Shown here piece after piece: positions 43,501-58,500 of a DNA stretch of 64,000 nt (the first letter of the stretch is position 1; each line of letters starts with the position of its first letter). Source of the stretch: Doris montereyensis (taxonomy: Eukaryota; Mollusca; Gastropoda; Nudibranchia; Dorididae). The DNA is taken from assembly GCA_037039925.1 (NCBI GenBank), contig JAXRKP010000043.1, positions 120,001 through 184,000 on the forward strand, given 5' to 3'. The notes under the pieces were generated by a model. It saw only the letters and a program-made list of their open reading frames with translations, had not been told where the DNA came from and did no database searches. The translations under genes and the position numbers were made by a program.

Positions 43501-46500
43501 GATAAAGAAAGAAAGAAATGAGAGGAACAAAAGTAGTAAAATTATGTGTCATCCTATGTTGATGAAAGATTCAGCAGAGTGTCTTTGAGATGAATTCAAT
43601 ACAGCAGAGTTTCTTTGAGATGAATTCAATCAAAGCAGATTTCTTTGAGATGAATTCAATACAGCAGACCCGAAGGGTGTAGTATCAGTCTCGAATGCTA
43701 TAGGAGACAGGAACAGAAAACGTGCATATCCTATATATATACAATTTGGCATAAATGTAATATATACATGTGGTGTGTATATATGGAATTTGACATAGAT
43801 GTAATATATACATGTGGTGTGTATATATGGAATTTGGCATAGATGTAATATATACATGTGGTGTGTATATATGGAATTTGGCATAGATGTAATATATACA
43901 TGTGGTGTGTATATATGGAATTTAGCATAGATGTAATATATACATGTGGTGTGTATATATGGAATTTAGCATAGATGTAATATATACATGTGGTGTGTAT
44001 ATATGGAATTTGGCATAGATGTAATATATACATGTGTGTGTATATATGGAATTTGACATAGATGTAATATATACATGTGGTGTGTATATATGGAATTTGA
44101 GATAGATGTAATATATACATGTGGTGTGTATATATGGAATTTGACATAGATGTAATATATACATGTGGTGTGTATATATGGAATTTGACATAGATGTAAT
44201 ATATACATGTGGTGTGTATATATGGAATTTGACATAGATGTAATATATACATGTGGTGTGTATATATGGAATTTGACATAGATGTAATATATACATGTGG
44301 TGTGTATATATGGAATTTGACATAGATGTAATATATACATGTGGTGTGTATATATGGAATTTGGCATAGATGTAATATATATACATGTGGTGTGTATATA
44401 TGGAATTTGGCATAGATGTAATATATACATGTGGTGTGTATATATGGAATTTAGCATAGATGTAATATATACATGTGGTGTGTATATATGGAATTTAGCA
44501 TAGATGTAATATATACATGTGGTGTGTATATATGGAATTTGGCATAGATGTAATATATACATGTGGTGTGTATATATGGAATTTAGCATAGATGTAATAT
44601 ATACATGTGGTGTGTATATATGGAATTTGGCATAGATGTAATATGTGTGGTGTGTGTATGGAATACAACAAAATAGTTATGATGGAGTTGGATGAGAAAA
44701 TGAACAAACAAGGGTAGACAGAGCGAACAGGTTACATTTCTGTCTCTGGCAAAGTTCTTTTTAGACGTCAGACATACAGAGACTACATTTTATTTCTTTT
44801 CACCCAGAGTACATTGTGAAATGAAAAGGAAATAAAGAATGGGGAGGAAAACAGAAATCACATGTTTAGAAAATAAAACAAGTGCATTTAAAGCAATTAG
44901 AAGTTGGTCGGAAGAAAATTCAACGGCAAAATCAACATGAATCAATTACAGTGGATACCTTTAGAAGATTATAGAGCCAGAAATGAATTAAATAATTTCT
45001 TTAAAGCTATAAATGGCCAACTGTTTATTTATTCCATTAGATCAGCTTAAACTTAATACAAGAACAACCAGATCAGGCTGTCAAACAGACATAGTTCCAT
45101 CTTCATTTCCATGCTCATCGACTATTCTGGGACTTTAAATTTGACAAAAATGTTGTCGATAGCTAGACAAGTCCAGTAATACCAGATTTGCTGAATGAGG
45201 GGTGTCCAGTGCCATATTTTCACTCTCTTTTAGGAAAATTGACGCCAAGCTTTGAGTATTTCACCCTACTCTCACCTATAAAATATTCTTTAATACATAA
45301 TTTATATATATATATATATGTCTTTTATAGACATTTCTCTGCCATAAACTTGTAGATAAATAATCGCCGTATGCGCATATAATGTGCAAATAAATGGAAA
45401 ATCAACATTTTAGCCCCGAACTCACCAATCCATGTGCCACCTAAGGAATTGGAAATGATATGTAATAACCATTGCAAAAATTCTATCCTTATCTTGGATT
45501 AAAGATCATGAATGAAGTTGGCAGGGACTTCTGGTAGGTCCTACTCTTGTCTTGCACTCTCGTTTTCCCTTCCATCTTGCTGTTTTCTCTTAATTCACCC
45601 TGAGATCACTGCAAATGGTGGATGGGTTAATTCAATTAAACAAACTAACCATGAACCAATCTGAAGCAAGGCTTGAATGAAAGTTTGATCTGTAAAATAA
45701 AGCGCGACATCACTTCATTTATAAGCCAATGGCAATAAACTAGGGTGGGGCTTCTCCTTTTTTTGAGATTTTTAAATGTTATTGGTCGGGGTAAAATGAA
45801 TTCAAATTGTCCTTGTATTTGTAACACTTGATAGATTTTAACTATTTGATTCATTACTCTCTAATATCTATTGATTATTGTAATAAATGAATGAATTTTT
45901 TTTTCAGTTCTGCGCTTCGGATTTCTCCAATGTCTTGACTCCATCCTGTACATTGTTACCTTCCTTCCTCTTCGTATTGTAGTAGCTCTTGTTCAAGTTA
46001 TTACATATCCATTGACGGTTATTTTCAGTAGGTAAGTTCATTGATTTTGGAACTTTTTAGTCATTGCAAACTTTTGAAGTCTTTTAATATCTTGATAAAT
46101 TATTTTACTCTTGCTCGTATCCATTATAAAACAATTGTATTCTTTTGTTCAATTCAAGATAAAGATGTGTGATTGGTTTTAATCTTTTTGGAGTAATGTT
46201 AGTATATATGTTATCATCCCTCTTTTCATTTACTCATGCTTATCTTTATTTATTTGATTTTAAAATAAAAAAAATAAAAATTAAGCTACTCAATTTGAGC
46301 GTACATGTGTTTTGTTTTTTTTTAAAGAAGAGTCTTATTGTTAGACCTGAACTTAGGAGAAATATTCTTTTCTTTCTCATTGGGCACAGCTTAATCACTT
46401 TCTTATAGTTAAAAAACAGTTGGCAGCTTTGTCTCCACGTAGCTTTTCTCCCCGACGACTGCACAGCTGTGGTCCATGGGGCTGGCCTTGGCCAAGTTCT

Positions 46501-49500
46501 TGGAGGCACTCTGTGAATTGGCGTATTGCCACACGCCTGAGATTGATGACGAGCGAATAGATATTACAAGCACTCCGTAAATAATGTTGGAGTTGGATTA
46601 TGAGTTCTATTTATTATAAAGCTGGGTCTCTTGAAATTTGACTGGCGGTTAACTCAGAAACAACTGTATCGGTTATGGGTGATATCAAGTATGATTATTA
46701 GATCAAAGTAGTAATTCGATACTGAAGTTACGCTTGCTTTTTATTGTAATGGCCGGAAATCGGGGAAATCAGATCTAGTAACAATAAAAAAATAGTTCTG
46801 TGGATCATAGGCAAAACAGTCTTTTTCCAATCAATTGAAATACTGATTTGATCCAAGAGAACCTAAAGCGGGCTATTTGAAATCTACATGTGAAATATGG
46901 CGGTTGTGGGGGCAGTGGTTTATATATAAGATTTAACTGCAGCCCACAAGGTTGATTTTTTATGTTTATTTTACATATATGTGAGAAGTTTTTGTTTGAA
47001 CATTTCTTTTGAAGAAACTATTCCAAAGAGCTAAAAAAATCTTATATATCCAAGAGCAGCTGGAATGAAAACCACAACAATTTGGGTCTTTAGTTTGTCT
47101 TTTTATTCTGACAGGGGTTTGGTTTGTGAAATGAAGAAGTTTTGTTCTTTCAGTGTCAGTGATTGCAATAATTTTTCCCCTTCATTAGTTACTTTTTCTT
47201 GTCATCCTGTTAGAGATTCACGGATTTTGGATTCAGCTCAAATTTGTGATCTCCTCAAGGGGTTCATTCTCATCGTCAGCTGTTTTTTAACAAGTTACAT
47301 GGACATGTCTATGATCTACCATATTGTGCGAGGACAGTCAATCATCAAATTCTACGTCTTCTACAACATGCTGGATGTATGTTATTAGCGTAACGCTAGA
47401 AAACACAGCAGAAGCTGAGAACCTTATACAAATAAATATCCAAATGTAAAAGTGAAGCTAATTTAAACAGACCAATAGGTAGACAAACAAAGAGAAATAG
47501 AGAGAAAGAAATGAGAACTTAACATTAAGACTAGTGTTTCATTGTATATTTCCTTTTATTTTCATCAAATGTTTTGCCTATATGTCACGCTTACAGTTGA
47601 AGCTGTTTAGATCATTGCTCTTAAAATTAATTTTGACTTCATTTTTCTAAATATACACACCCATTCAAAAGCTCAATGACAACTTTGATATGAATCTTTA
47701 ATGCAATAAGAAGAAAGAATGATTGTCCAACGTTTGTCTGGTTTTCTGTTTTTGCAGGTGATGGACAAGTTGATATCTGGGTTCGGTCAAGATGTTCTTG
47801 ACAGTTTATATTGGACAGCTGTTGAGCCAAGGGGGGAGAAAAAGGGAGCACTTTGGAACCATTTTTCATCTTATTTTTGCCATTGTTTATGTTGGTATCC
47901 TTTGTAACAAATGGTTTTCATGGTCAATTGTTTATATATCGTCAGCCATGAGCGATTCTGAAATCCTTCAACCAATTTGAACATAGTTTCTATTTGTGTT
48001 TTATTGTATTGACAGTAGAAGATAATCCGCAAATTTGTGGATATTTATGATGATAAATAATTTGAAGGCCAATTTTGTAAAAATAATTGTCAGCCATTAG
48101 TGATTGTGAAATACTGAGGCCAATTTGAACATACATGTAGTTTCTGTCTTTTTAATTCACACTAGAAGATAACCCACAAATAAGCCTATTAATAAATATA
48201 TTATTTTAATCCTTTTCCCTTTGAGTTTCCCGATGTTCAGACTGTGGGCTTCCGACCGCCCTTGGCCCATTAAAGAGATTTTGTGGCCACGATGAAAGCT
48301 GCCCCAGGGACAGTGTCAGGTTTCTGGGGATCATTTGAATGATGTGTAACATGTTGTTTGTAAGATAGACCTGTACTCAATTAGTATTGTCGTTGAAGAA
48401 TGGTTGTTTACTGCCTGTGTCCTTAACTAACACTTTGAAGCCATTGAAATTCAGTGCTCCTCATAAAGCCACAAATGGCTGGCCATGTGTAAAAAATGGC
48501 ATCGGCAGAACCACACTGAACATAAATCATTTTGAATTTTTCCTCCTTGATCTTTCTCTTTTCTTTCTTGATCATGGGCCTTTTCCTTTTCTTTTGAAAG
48601 TACACTTTCTCTTCATGTGTTGCACACTTCTTCTCCTAATGGAGCAGTGGCTGCCAACGCTGCCCATTCTGCTGGTAGATTCTACTTTTTTTCCTTTCAC
48701 TTTCACTTCTCTTTCATTTTACTGTTCACCCTGAGATCGCCACATATGGTGGATTGCGTGAATTTCAATTAAATATAACTCTTCAAATGGAGTTTGCAGC
48801 ACTGTTATTGGCACCTGACACAGCAATAACAGATTAAATAAAATAAAAAAATTCTCTCAAGATTCAAAACAAAAGTTTTTATGGGTCAACTCTGAAGAAA
48901 TGTCACACAATGTGTAAAAAAAATAGAAAAAGTTCTCATAAGACCATTATGGCCCGCAGAGCCAGAGCGTATCCCGGTTACTATAGTATGAAGCGAAACA
49001 GGTGGTTTATAATCACTTTCTGGAGAGGACCCTGGTCTGACTCAGGTTTTTAATCCCAAGCTCGTGCTTGTACTCATTTGCACATGGGTCGAGTGGGGAA
49101 AATGTGTGTTACGCATTTGCCCCCATGAACACAATATGGGACCTAGCTTTGCTAGGATTTTTAACGTGGAACCTCATGACCCCAAGTTTGTTAGCCTAAC
49201 CGATAAGTCACTGACACTGCCACATGATGTGTATATAAGTTAATTCAGTGTGCCTCATCATTCGCGCTTGTTTGCATCTTCACATTTTTAGTAACTATTT
49301 AGCTTTACTGCGATTTCAGACAAACTAATGTCTAGAGAGAGCATGATTATTTCATTGTGTAGACGTTAATGTAATTCTCTCAAAATTTTAAAAGTATTTG
49401 TGGAAAGTTTCACTGCTGACGCAAAACATGCGAGTTGAGATGTGATTTCTGACAAAGGAGGTTTTCCTTAACAGTGCCTTTTTTCCAGTATTGCATACGA

Positions 49501-52500
49501 TGATGATTCTTATTCAAGCTATAATTTTGAATGTGGCCTTCAATTCACACAATAAGAATCTTCTTACAATCATGTTATCAAATAACGTAAGTAGTAACTG
49601 TTCTGTTCATTTTGTTGTTGTTGGTTTTTGTTTGTGCCCTCATTAGTACTTGAACATTTAGCCTCCCATGTTCACCTTCAGTTGCGTCGACCAGGGATAT
49701 AAAAAATGAAGTAAAAGTCAAGTTCCTTTAAAACCAATGCCATAGAGCTGGAGTTTATCTCAGATTTTATAGCGTGAAGCGGAACAGGTGATAATAATCA
49801 CTTCTTGGACATGATGCTAGTCTGGCGCAGGTTTCTACTCCTAAGCTAGTGCCTGTACCCATTTGCACCTGGGTTGAGTCGGGGAATTGGGTGTTGAGTG
49901 TCTTTCTCAGTGATATAAATGTGATACAATTCAATTTTGTTATAATTATCAAATAAATTTTGACTATGGGAGTGATTCTAAGATGAAATAACGTCATTGC
50001 CATCCTTTTATAAAATTTGATTTTGATTTTACCTAAATCTTGGCCGTCATTGTAAAAGTTTTAAAAGCTAAGGATGACATTGCAGCTTGCATAGGCAAAA
50101 AAATTAGAATTGTTACAGTTGATGTTTGTAAGATCATGAGATATTCTTATTGATGTTGTTATTTGGAATATGTTAAAGAATAAACCATATAAAAGTTACG
50201 TAATGGCGACATGTAAGATAAGATAATTTCATTGATCTCAGATGAGAAAATTGACTTGGTCACATGAAACAGTTTTACAAAGCTACACACAAATTCCTAT
50301 CCAGATTAGAACAGGTACACAATGGAGAGTGAGTGAGGGGAATGGAAAAATTCACTCGATCGCAGACTGTTGTACTGTCGAGTTACAAACAAATTTCACA
50401 TTCAGACATTCTATCTAATATAAGATAGAAAAGTAGATGTGTATGAATGTGGGTGGATGTATGAGGACCATTGTTAACATCTGCTCAGTTTGCAACAGTT
50501 GCTTATTGCATAGCGAATATATATAATAAGAGGTGAGATGCAATATTCAAAAAGGATAACTCGAGAAAATCAAGTTTGTCTTCCATTAGTTCTAAATAAA
50601 GCCCGATCGATTTGATGTTTAGAGCCGAATTATAATATTATATAGTCAGTTTTGAACAAAAATGATTTTATCAGAAGAAGATTCTTCATTCAAAGTTCGA
50701 GAGGATGAAAAAACTCACAATATGTAAAAATGGCGCATAGCGGGTTTTGCATATCACCCCCTCATATGGAAATCTTAAATTTCAATTCAACCCTGATATT
50801 ATATCAACAAGCACAGACAACTTTTTTCCACTCCCTTGAAAAAAAAATGATTTTTATGAAAACTGTCATGTTTACAATTTACACTTGGGACTAGTGGTGT
50901 ATTACTAGCCATCCTTTTTAGTACATTTGTGGAAGAAGAAACTACATGCATTTATTATGTTCACTTATTATTCCATACTCTCTCTACCTTATTTATGTTT
51001 GATTTGAACAGTTTGTGGAACTGAAAGGCAACCTCTTTAAACGTCTTGATAAGAACAATTTATGCCAGATAACGTACAGTGACGTCAAGGAAAGGTTTCA
51101 CTATCTGGTTCTCTTGTTGTTTGTTTTGATTCGCAATATGAAAGAGCTGGAATGGAGTTGGGGTAAGCATGTCTCTTGGAACACAAGGATTGGAAAGGAT
51201 TAACCTTTTTTTTCACACTTATTTTCTGTTAGTAAAAGAAAACAAGGGCAAAGTTTGTGAACTGTCAGTTGACCTCTTTACATTGCTCTTAGTGGGAAAG
51301 GGAAAGGGGGGGGGGCTGTTGAGTCTTGTTTCTATGAAGTTTAAGGGCAATGCTTTTAATACGGATCCATATTTAATACTGCATATTTGATCAGAGCTAA
51401 CTGTAAAAGGAGAAACAAATCTCCCCCCCTCCTCCTCATTTTCATGATACAAGAGCACAAAAATAGATATATTACATAGGGGAGCATAAATTCTACAAAA
51501 TGAATTGAGCAATAATACCTCAAACATGTCCTAATGGAATAGACTACATTGTAATAGTATTGCTTCATAATGAACAATTTTCTTATTTCTACAGTAAACT
51601 TTAGTCCAACTTCCTTTGGTTCTAAAAGTCTTCCTTATAAATCAAATAAATCATTCAACTATTTATTATTTTTATTGTCCCTCACACAGATCTGGCTTTT
51701 CCTTTTGTTCAAGACGCCGTCATTGTTTTTGGTGTTGAAATCGTCGTTGACTGGGTTAAACATGCATTCATCACAAAGTTCAATGAGTTGTCTGCCAGTG
51801 TGAGTGATTTCAAGTTCCCAGTCATCTAAATAATCATGAGGGGGATTCAGTAGTCCAGAGGCAGGGTGTCAGACTCTCAATTAACAGGTTTTGGGTTCAA
51901 ACCCTGACGGTTTAAAAAAAACGTAAAAAAATTTTTTTTCGAGTAAAATCTACCCCCTGGTCCAGGTAGGGAGATTTACACCTAGTCCCATCGGAGACAG
52001 ATGGAAAAAAGGAGGTCACGTGTGCAGATCACAGCACTCTGTGCATTGTAAAGATCCCTTGGCTGTTAACAGGGCAGTCTGGGCAAAGTTAAAACAAATC
52101 CTATCAAAAGCCCCAAGATCACCTTCGTTGTGGATGTGGGTAAAATCAAATTAAATTATCAATAATCATAATGCTCAAGTCTAAATGACACGTTCAATGC
52201 CTTTGTAAATGCAAGGAATATGAGCATGCTTATGAAACATTTGTTTAGTTTGCTTATTTCTTGCTTTTTTTTTTTGCTTTTGTCTTTCATTCTTTCTTTC
52301 CTTTTTTTTTTTTTTTCTTTTTTTCATTACTTATTATTTATTTGAATAAGTGAATGGTCAATCAGTTGAGTAAATTATGTCTACAACTTGGTAATAAAAA
52401 ATGACTGTTTTTATTTATGTTTAATTGACTGCGAAAACTCAGCTATGAGTTGGTAGTCCAAATCAAGAACTCAAGTGTATAGAATGGAATAGCAATTGCT

Positions 52501-55500
52501 GCCACTGGAAATAAATTTATGTATACAATGGAATAGCCATTGCTGCCACTGGAAATAAATTTATGTATACAATGGAATAGCAATTGCTGCCACTGGAAAT
52601 AAATTTATGTATAGAATGGAATAGCAATTGCTGCCACTGGAAATTTTATGTATACAATGGAATAGCAATTGCTGCCACTGGAAATAAATTTATGTATACA
52701 ATGGAATAGCAATTGCTGCCACTGGAAATAAATTTATGTATACAATGGAATAGCAATTGCTGCCATTGGAAATAAATTTATTTCCTGAGAAATTTGCTAC
52801 CAAAATCATTCTTGTAGGACAATGTTTAACGAAGTTACGAATTTTTAAATAACAAAATTTTGGGTACATTTTTTTAATCGGCTGAAACACCAAACTTAAC
52901 CTCCTGTAGCTTGCAAGAAAGATCACTCTCAAAACTAATACTTTAATTTGAAGTCATGAATACATAGAACAAGCCCAATTTTGTTCACACTTCCCTGAAA
53001 ACTATGAGACGGCATTTTATTGCTGTGAAAGAATGCAAAAATTTGCATAATTTGTCTCCATACCATTAAAATCGATGACACACACACTGCCCGAGCTGAG
53101 CGACTCAGTCATTCCGGCTTACTAGATCTTATTAGAAGGCTGTGTCGGGTTTCAGTAGAGGTAGAGTTAAACAAAGCTCTGTCACGTTTACTCAGAAAGT
53201 CGAAATTTAATGACACATGTAATTTCTTATGCAAAATTTAATGAGTTTTCTAGTGGTGGACTTTTTTTTTACTTAAGTGGCTCTAGAGATCGCTTAAACA
53301 CATTGGCAGGAGTGATGCGTATCATTGTAGAACTTTTTTTAGCACAATCTGATTCGACCCATCAGAGGCGACTGATTCATTTATCAATCACGTGGCGCGA
53401 AGGAAGAGAGAGGGGTGTCTAGAGAGCTTGTTTCTTACTGGCTTTTGCGTCTGACCACCACCCTTGTTTACTATGAGTATGAGAGCACATTGTATTACAC
53501 ACTCCCTATCACAACACACATTGTTGGAAAGGGCTTAAATAGAGCTTTTTAATGGTGTAAGCCATATTACGTTACTTCGGTTGTATAGAGAGGGGGGCAA
53601 GGTGAACAGGACCGAAAATTAGCGAAATTTGCGACTTGCGATGTGGTGCAGCTACTATGAGCCGCCATCACGTGTTTACTTTTTCAACATAATTCTTACT
53701 TTTTCAAACTCGTGCAAGTTAATTTAAGATCAGAAATCTCCTTTATTTGATGAAACTATTTGAGCTCTCATTTTTCATACCAATACCCAAAAGAAGTGAA
53801 CACAGTTAACCATGTTATGTGACAAATAAGTGCTATTTTGATTATTTTTTAGGTATTTCAACATACTTAATTATTTTTAAATTAATAGTTCAATTATTTT
53901 CCACTATTATTCTGTTTAATTGTTGACTTGTTTGAGGTAGAAGAAAACAATACATCATTCATCGAATAAATACTTTGAATGTTTATTTTCTGTGAGATCC
54001 TGAAAAGCGTTTACTAAAAATTAGAGATGGTGAAAGTCTCTTAACTCGTAAGTGCGATTTTTCAAAAATCACTTTTTGACCTCTAACGCATTTTAATGTT
54101 GTTCCCGCCCTTGGCTATAAATATCGTCGTGCAAATTTAGCCGATAGAAAGATCATTTTAGTCACTTGTAATACAAAGATCCTGTTCAGTTTGAAACTCT
54201 AACCTAGTCTCTCCTGAAAAATTTCCCCAGCAGACTCGAACGAGTTTAGAGAGCTTCACCATCCATATGTTCATATTTTCATGTACACTGACAGTAAAGC
54301 TCTTTCAAAGTGTTACAAACTTTCATTTCTCATACTTTCATTTTCAGCTTTATGATGATTTTGCTTTAGGGCTTGCCCAAGATATTGCGTCTAGTCGAAA
54401 GAAACATGTAAGTTCTTGTTTTTCTTTAAATTTCTCCTTTTGTCCCTTTCGCGTACATCCAAAGCTTTTATTTTTTGTTTTGATTTTTTGGTGTTTTTCT
54501 TTAATTCAGAACCATCACAATGCTACAACTGTAAAACAAAAACCGAAAGTGTAAGGAAGTAAAGACTGAGAAGATGTGATAAAAAATCAACAGCAAAAAC
54601 CCAGCACAAAATATCTGAACAATGTCAAAGATCAGATGTTACACTGGTAATGTGATGGCAGCAAATTTATCATAATTACTAATACAGTAGTGACCGCCTA
54701 AATGCCCGGTGCTTGGGAAGCAGACAAGACAGGCATTTAGGCAAAGCGGGCATTTAGGCAAAACGGGCATTTAGGGCGAACGTAGGCCAGGGACAACTAT
54801 TTGGGGTAGGCCTATTTCTGTGAAGTTGTGTTTCCCTAGTGACTTGTCCAGGATTTGAAGTTTCTTTGGTAAATCATTTCCTGGTTTAATCATTTTTATT
54901 TTCAAGATGTATATCTGTATGTAGCTGTGCAAAATTCAAGTTGTTGCTATGGAGGCTAAGAGAAAAAGGACCTGATCCAGTGGTTCCTCATTAACTGGCA
55001 AAACCCACACTTCAATCACGTGACTTATTTAATCATGAGACCGGTGACTTATGTCATTATGCAAATTTGGATGAGAAAAACTGGATAAAGAAAAGCCACA
55101 TCCAATGTGATCAATGTGTGAATAAATTAACACGAATCTTACAACTCCTTCGATTCATAATCCTCATGTTAAAATTAAAACAGACAGACACGGATAAAGA
55201 TTCATAGCCAGATCGTTTGTTTTGGAAAATTCATCAGCTGTACGAAAAATTTAATGTGAGAAAAAGGGACACCTGGAAAGCATTAAGCTCTTTAACACTG
55301 AGGTGGTGAGCGCATGGATCGGTTGACCATCTCTCACCACCAAGTCATATTGGATAACGCCAATGCCAGATAGAGGGACAGTAAAATTGTTCACACCTTG
55401 TCCCTCGATCGCGTGAGCGCCTGATCTAAAGACGCCAGGTGATTGCATGCCACTTATGACATCAAGAAAGAGATGTGGGCGGAGTACGGAAGACTGTTCA

Positions 55501-58500
55501 ATTTTAATTGCCGGGTGACAAACCATTGATCCAATGGGACAACGGATGTGCTGTACAGTGGGTGGAGTTATGAAGAGAAGATTGGTCAACGTTTAGTGCA
55601 TTAGGGCCTACAATGGATAGATAATGAAGGGTGGTTGCAATGTATGGCACATTGTTGACAGGCATAAGTCATATTAGATTAGTGATCGGATTACATATAT
55701 GATAAAGAAAAAACAAAATATCTAATCAATTACGGACGTATTTTATGATACTTTGAAGAAAAAGATACCTGCAGTTGCCGTTGAGACCGGACATTTAGAC
55801 AAAAATCTTGGTGATGAAACGGGCATTTAGAGGTGCAATTTATATATAAAAATATCGGTTTCACTGAGATTGCGGGCATTTAAGCGAAAGGAACATTTAG
55901 GCAGCGGACATTTGGCGATTACTGCTGTATATTACTACCCTGTGGATAGGGGTGTTGCAAAGAATTCTCCCGATGTGACTCTGCATGTTGTAAATGACGA
56001 CTGGGGGACTGTAATCCAGAGGCAAGGTGTTGGCCGCTCAACCAAAGGGTAGTGAGCTCGAACCCTGCCAACAGTTGACAATTTTTTTAGCAAAATCTAC
56101 CCACCTCGTCCAGTAGGTGGATCGACACCTACTCCCGTCGGAGATGGGATAATAAAAAGGAGGTCCCGTGTGCAGATCACAACACTGTGCATGTTAACGA
56201 TCCCTAGGCTGTTTACAGGGCAGTCCGGGCAAAATTAAAAATTCTACCAAAACCCAGAGATCACTGTAGTTGTGGATGTGGGTAAATCAAATAAAAAAAA
56301 GGCCACTAAATAGTCCTTTGGGTTGAGGCTCCCGAAATGAGTAATCTGGTCCTCTAGATTTGGGGTTGGGTGTACGGTTAACTACCTTACCTTGTAAAAA
56401 CTAGATTTGGGGTTGGGTGTACTGTTATGGTTAACTACCTTACCTTGTAAGAACTAGATTTGGGGTTGGGTGTACTGTTATTGTTAACTACCTTACCTTG
56501 TAAAAACTAGATTTGGGGTTGGGTGTACTGTTATGGTTAACTACCTTACCTTGTAAGAACTAGATTTGGGGTTGGGTGTACTGTTATGGTTAACTACCTT
56601 ACCTTGTAAGAACTAGATTTGGGGTTGGTACTGTTATGGTTAACTACCTTATCTTGTAAAAACTAGATTTGGGGTTGGGTGTACTGTTATGGTTAACTAC
56701 CTTACCTTGTAAAAACTAGATTTGGGGTTGGGTGTACTGTTATGGTTAACTACCTTACCTTGTAAGAACTAGATTTGGGGTTGGGTGTACTGTTATGGTT
56801 AACTTGTAAAAACCTGTTATGGTTAACTACCTTACCTTGTAAAAACTAGATTTGGGGTTGGGTGTACTGTTATGGTTAACTACCTTACCTTGTAAGAACT
56901 AGATTTGGGGTTGGGTGTACTGTTATGGTTAACTACCTTACCTTGTAAAAACTAGATTTGGGGTTGGGTGTACTGTTATGGTTAACTACCTTACCTTGTA
57001 AGAACTAGATTTGGGGTTGGGTGTATGGTTAACTACCTTACCTTGTAAAAACTAGATTTGGGGTTGGGTGTACTGTTATGGTTAACTACCTTACCTTGTA
57101 AAAACTAGATTTGGGGTTGGGTTAACTACTTACCTTGTAAAAACTGTTATGGTTAACTACCTTACCTTGTAAAAACTAGATTTGGGGGGTGTACTGTTAT
57201 GGTTAACTACCTTACCTTGTAAAAACTAGATTTGGGGTTGGGTGTACTGTTATGGTTAACTACCTTACCTTGTAAAAACTAGATTTGGGGTTGGGTGTAC
57301 TGTTATGGTTAACTACCTTACCTTGTAAAAACTAGACCTTACCTTGTAAGAACTAGATTTGGGGTTGGGTGTATGGTTAACTATCTTACCTTGTAAAAAC
57401 TAGATTTGGGGTTGGGTGTACTGTTATGGTTAACTATCTTACCTTGTAAAAACTAGATTTGGGGTTGGGTGTATGGTTAACTACCTTACCTTGTAAAAAC
57501 TAGATTTGGGGTTGGGTGTACGGTTAACTACCTTACCTTGTAAAAACTAGATTTGGGGTTGGGTGTACTGTTATGGTTAACTATCTTACCTTGTAAAACT
57601 AGATTTGGGGTTGGGTGTGGTTAACTACCTTACCTTGTAAAAACTAGATTTGGGGTTGGGTGTATGGTTAACTACCTTACCTTGTAAAAACTAGATTTGG
57701 GGTTGGGTGTACTGTTATGGTTAACTACCTTACCTTGTAAAAACTAGATTTGGGGTTGGGTGTACTGTTATGGTTAACTATCTTACCTTGTAAAAACTAG
57801 ATTTGGGGTTGGGTGTATGGTTAACTACCTTACCTTGTAAAAACTAGATTTGGGGTTGGGTGTACGGTTAACTACCTTACCTTGTAAAAACTAGATTTGG
57901 GGTTGGGTGTACTGTTATTGTTAACTACCTTACCTTGTAAAAACTAGATTTGGGGTTGGGTGTATGGTTAACTACCTTACCTTGTAAAAACTAGATTTGG
58001 GGTTGGGTGTATGGTTAACTACCTTACCTTGTAAACGCTAGATTTGGGGTTGGGTGTATGGTTAACTACCTTACCTTGTAAAAACTAGATTTGGGGTTGG
58101 GTGTATGGTTAACTACCTTACCTTGTAAAAACTAGATTTGGGGTTGGGTGTATGGTTAACTACCTTACCTTGTAAAAACTAGATTTGGGGTTGGGTGTAT
58201 GGTTAACTACCTTACCTTGTAAAAACTAGATTTGGGGTTGGGTGTATGGTTAACTACCTTACCTTGTAAAAACTAGATTTGGGGTTGGGTGTATGGTTAA
58301 CTACCTTACCTTGTAAAAACTAGATTTGGGGTTGGGTGTTTGTTAACTACCTTACCTTGTAAAAACTAGATTTGGGGTTGGGTGTATGGTTAACTACCTT
58401 ACCTTGTAAACGCTAGATTTGGGGTTGGGTGTATGGTTAACTACCTTACCTTGTAAAAACTAGATTTGGGGTTGGGTGTACTGTTATTGTTAACTACCTT

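Noticed and set aside
43630..44707. Minus-strand frames of 160-207 codons rich in His, Tyr and Ile
   Set aside because: Produced by the 44-bp array; three successive units use the three phases in turn. They lie in a TAPT1 intron with no independent coding support.
46246..46570. Open frames on both strands, including LAKFLEALCELAYCHTPEIDD on plus
   Set aside because: Short, in TAPT1 intron 3, no recognised family and no splice phase that fits TAPT1. Possibly a fragment of an unknown element, but not supportable.
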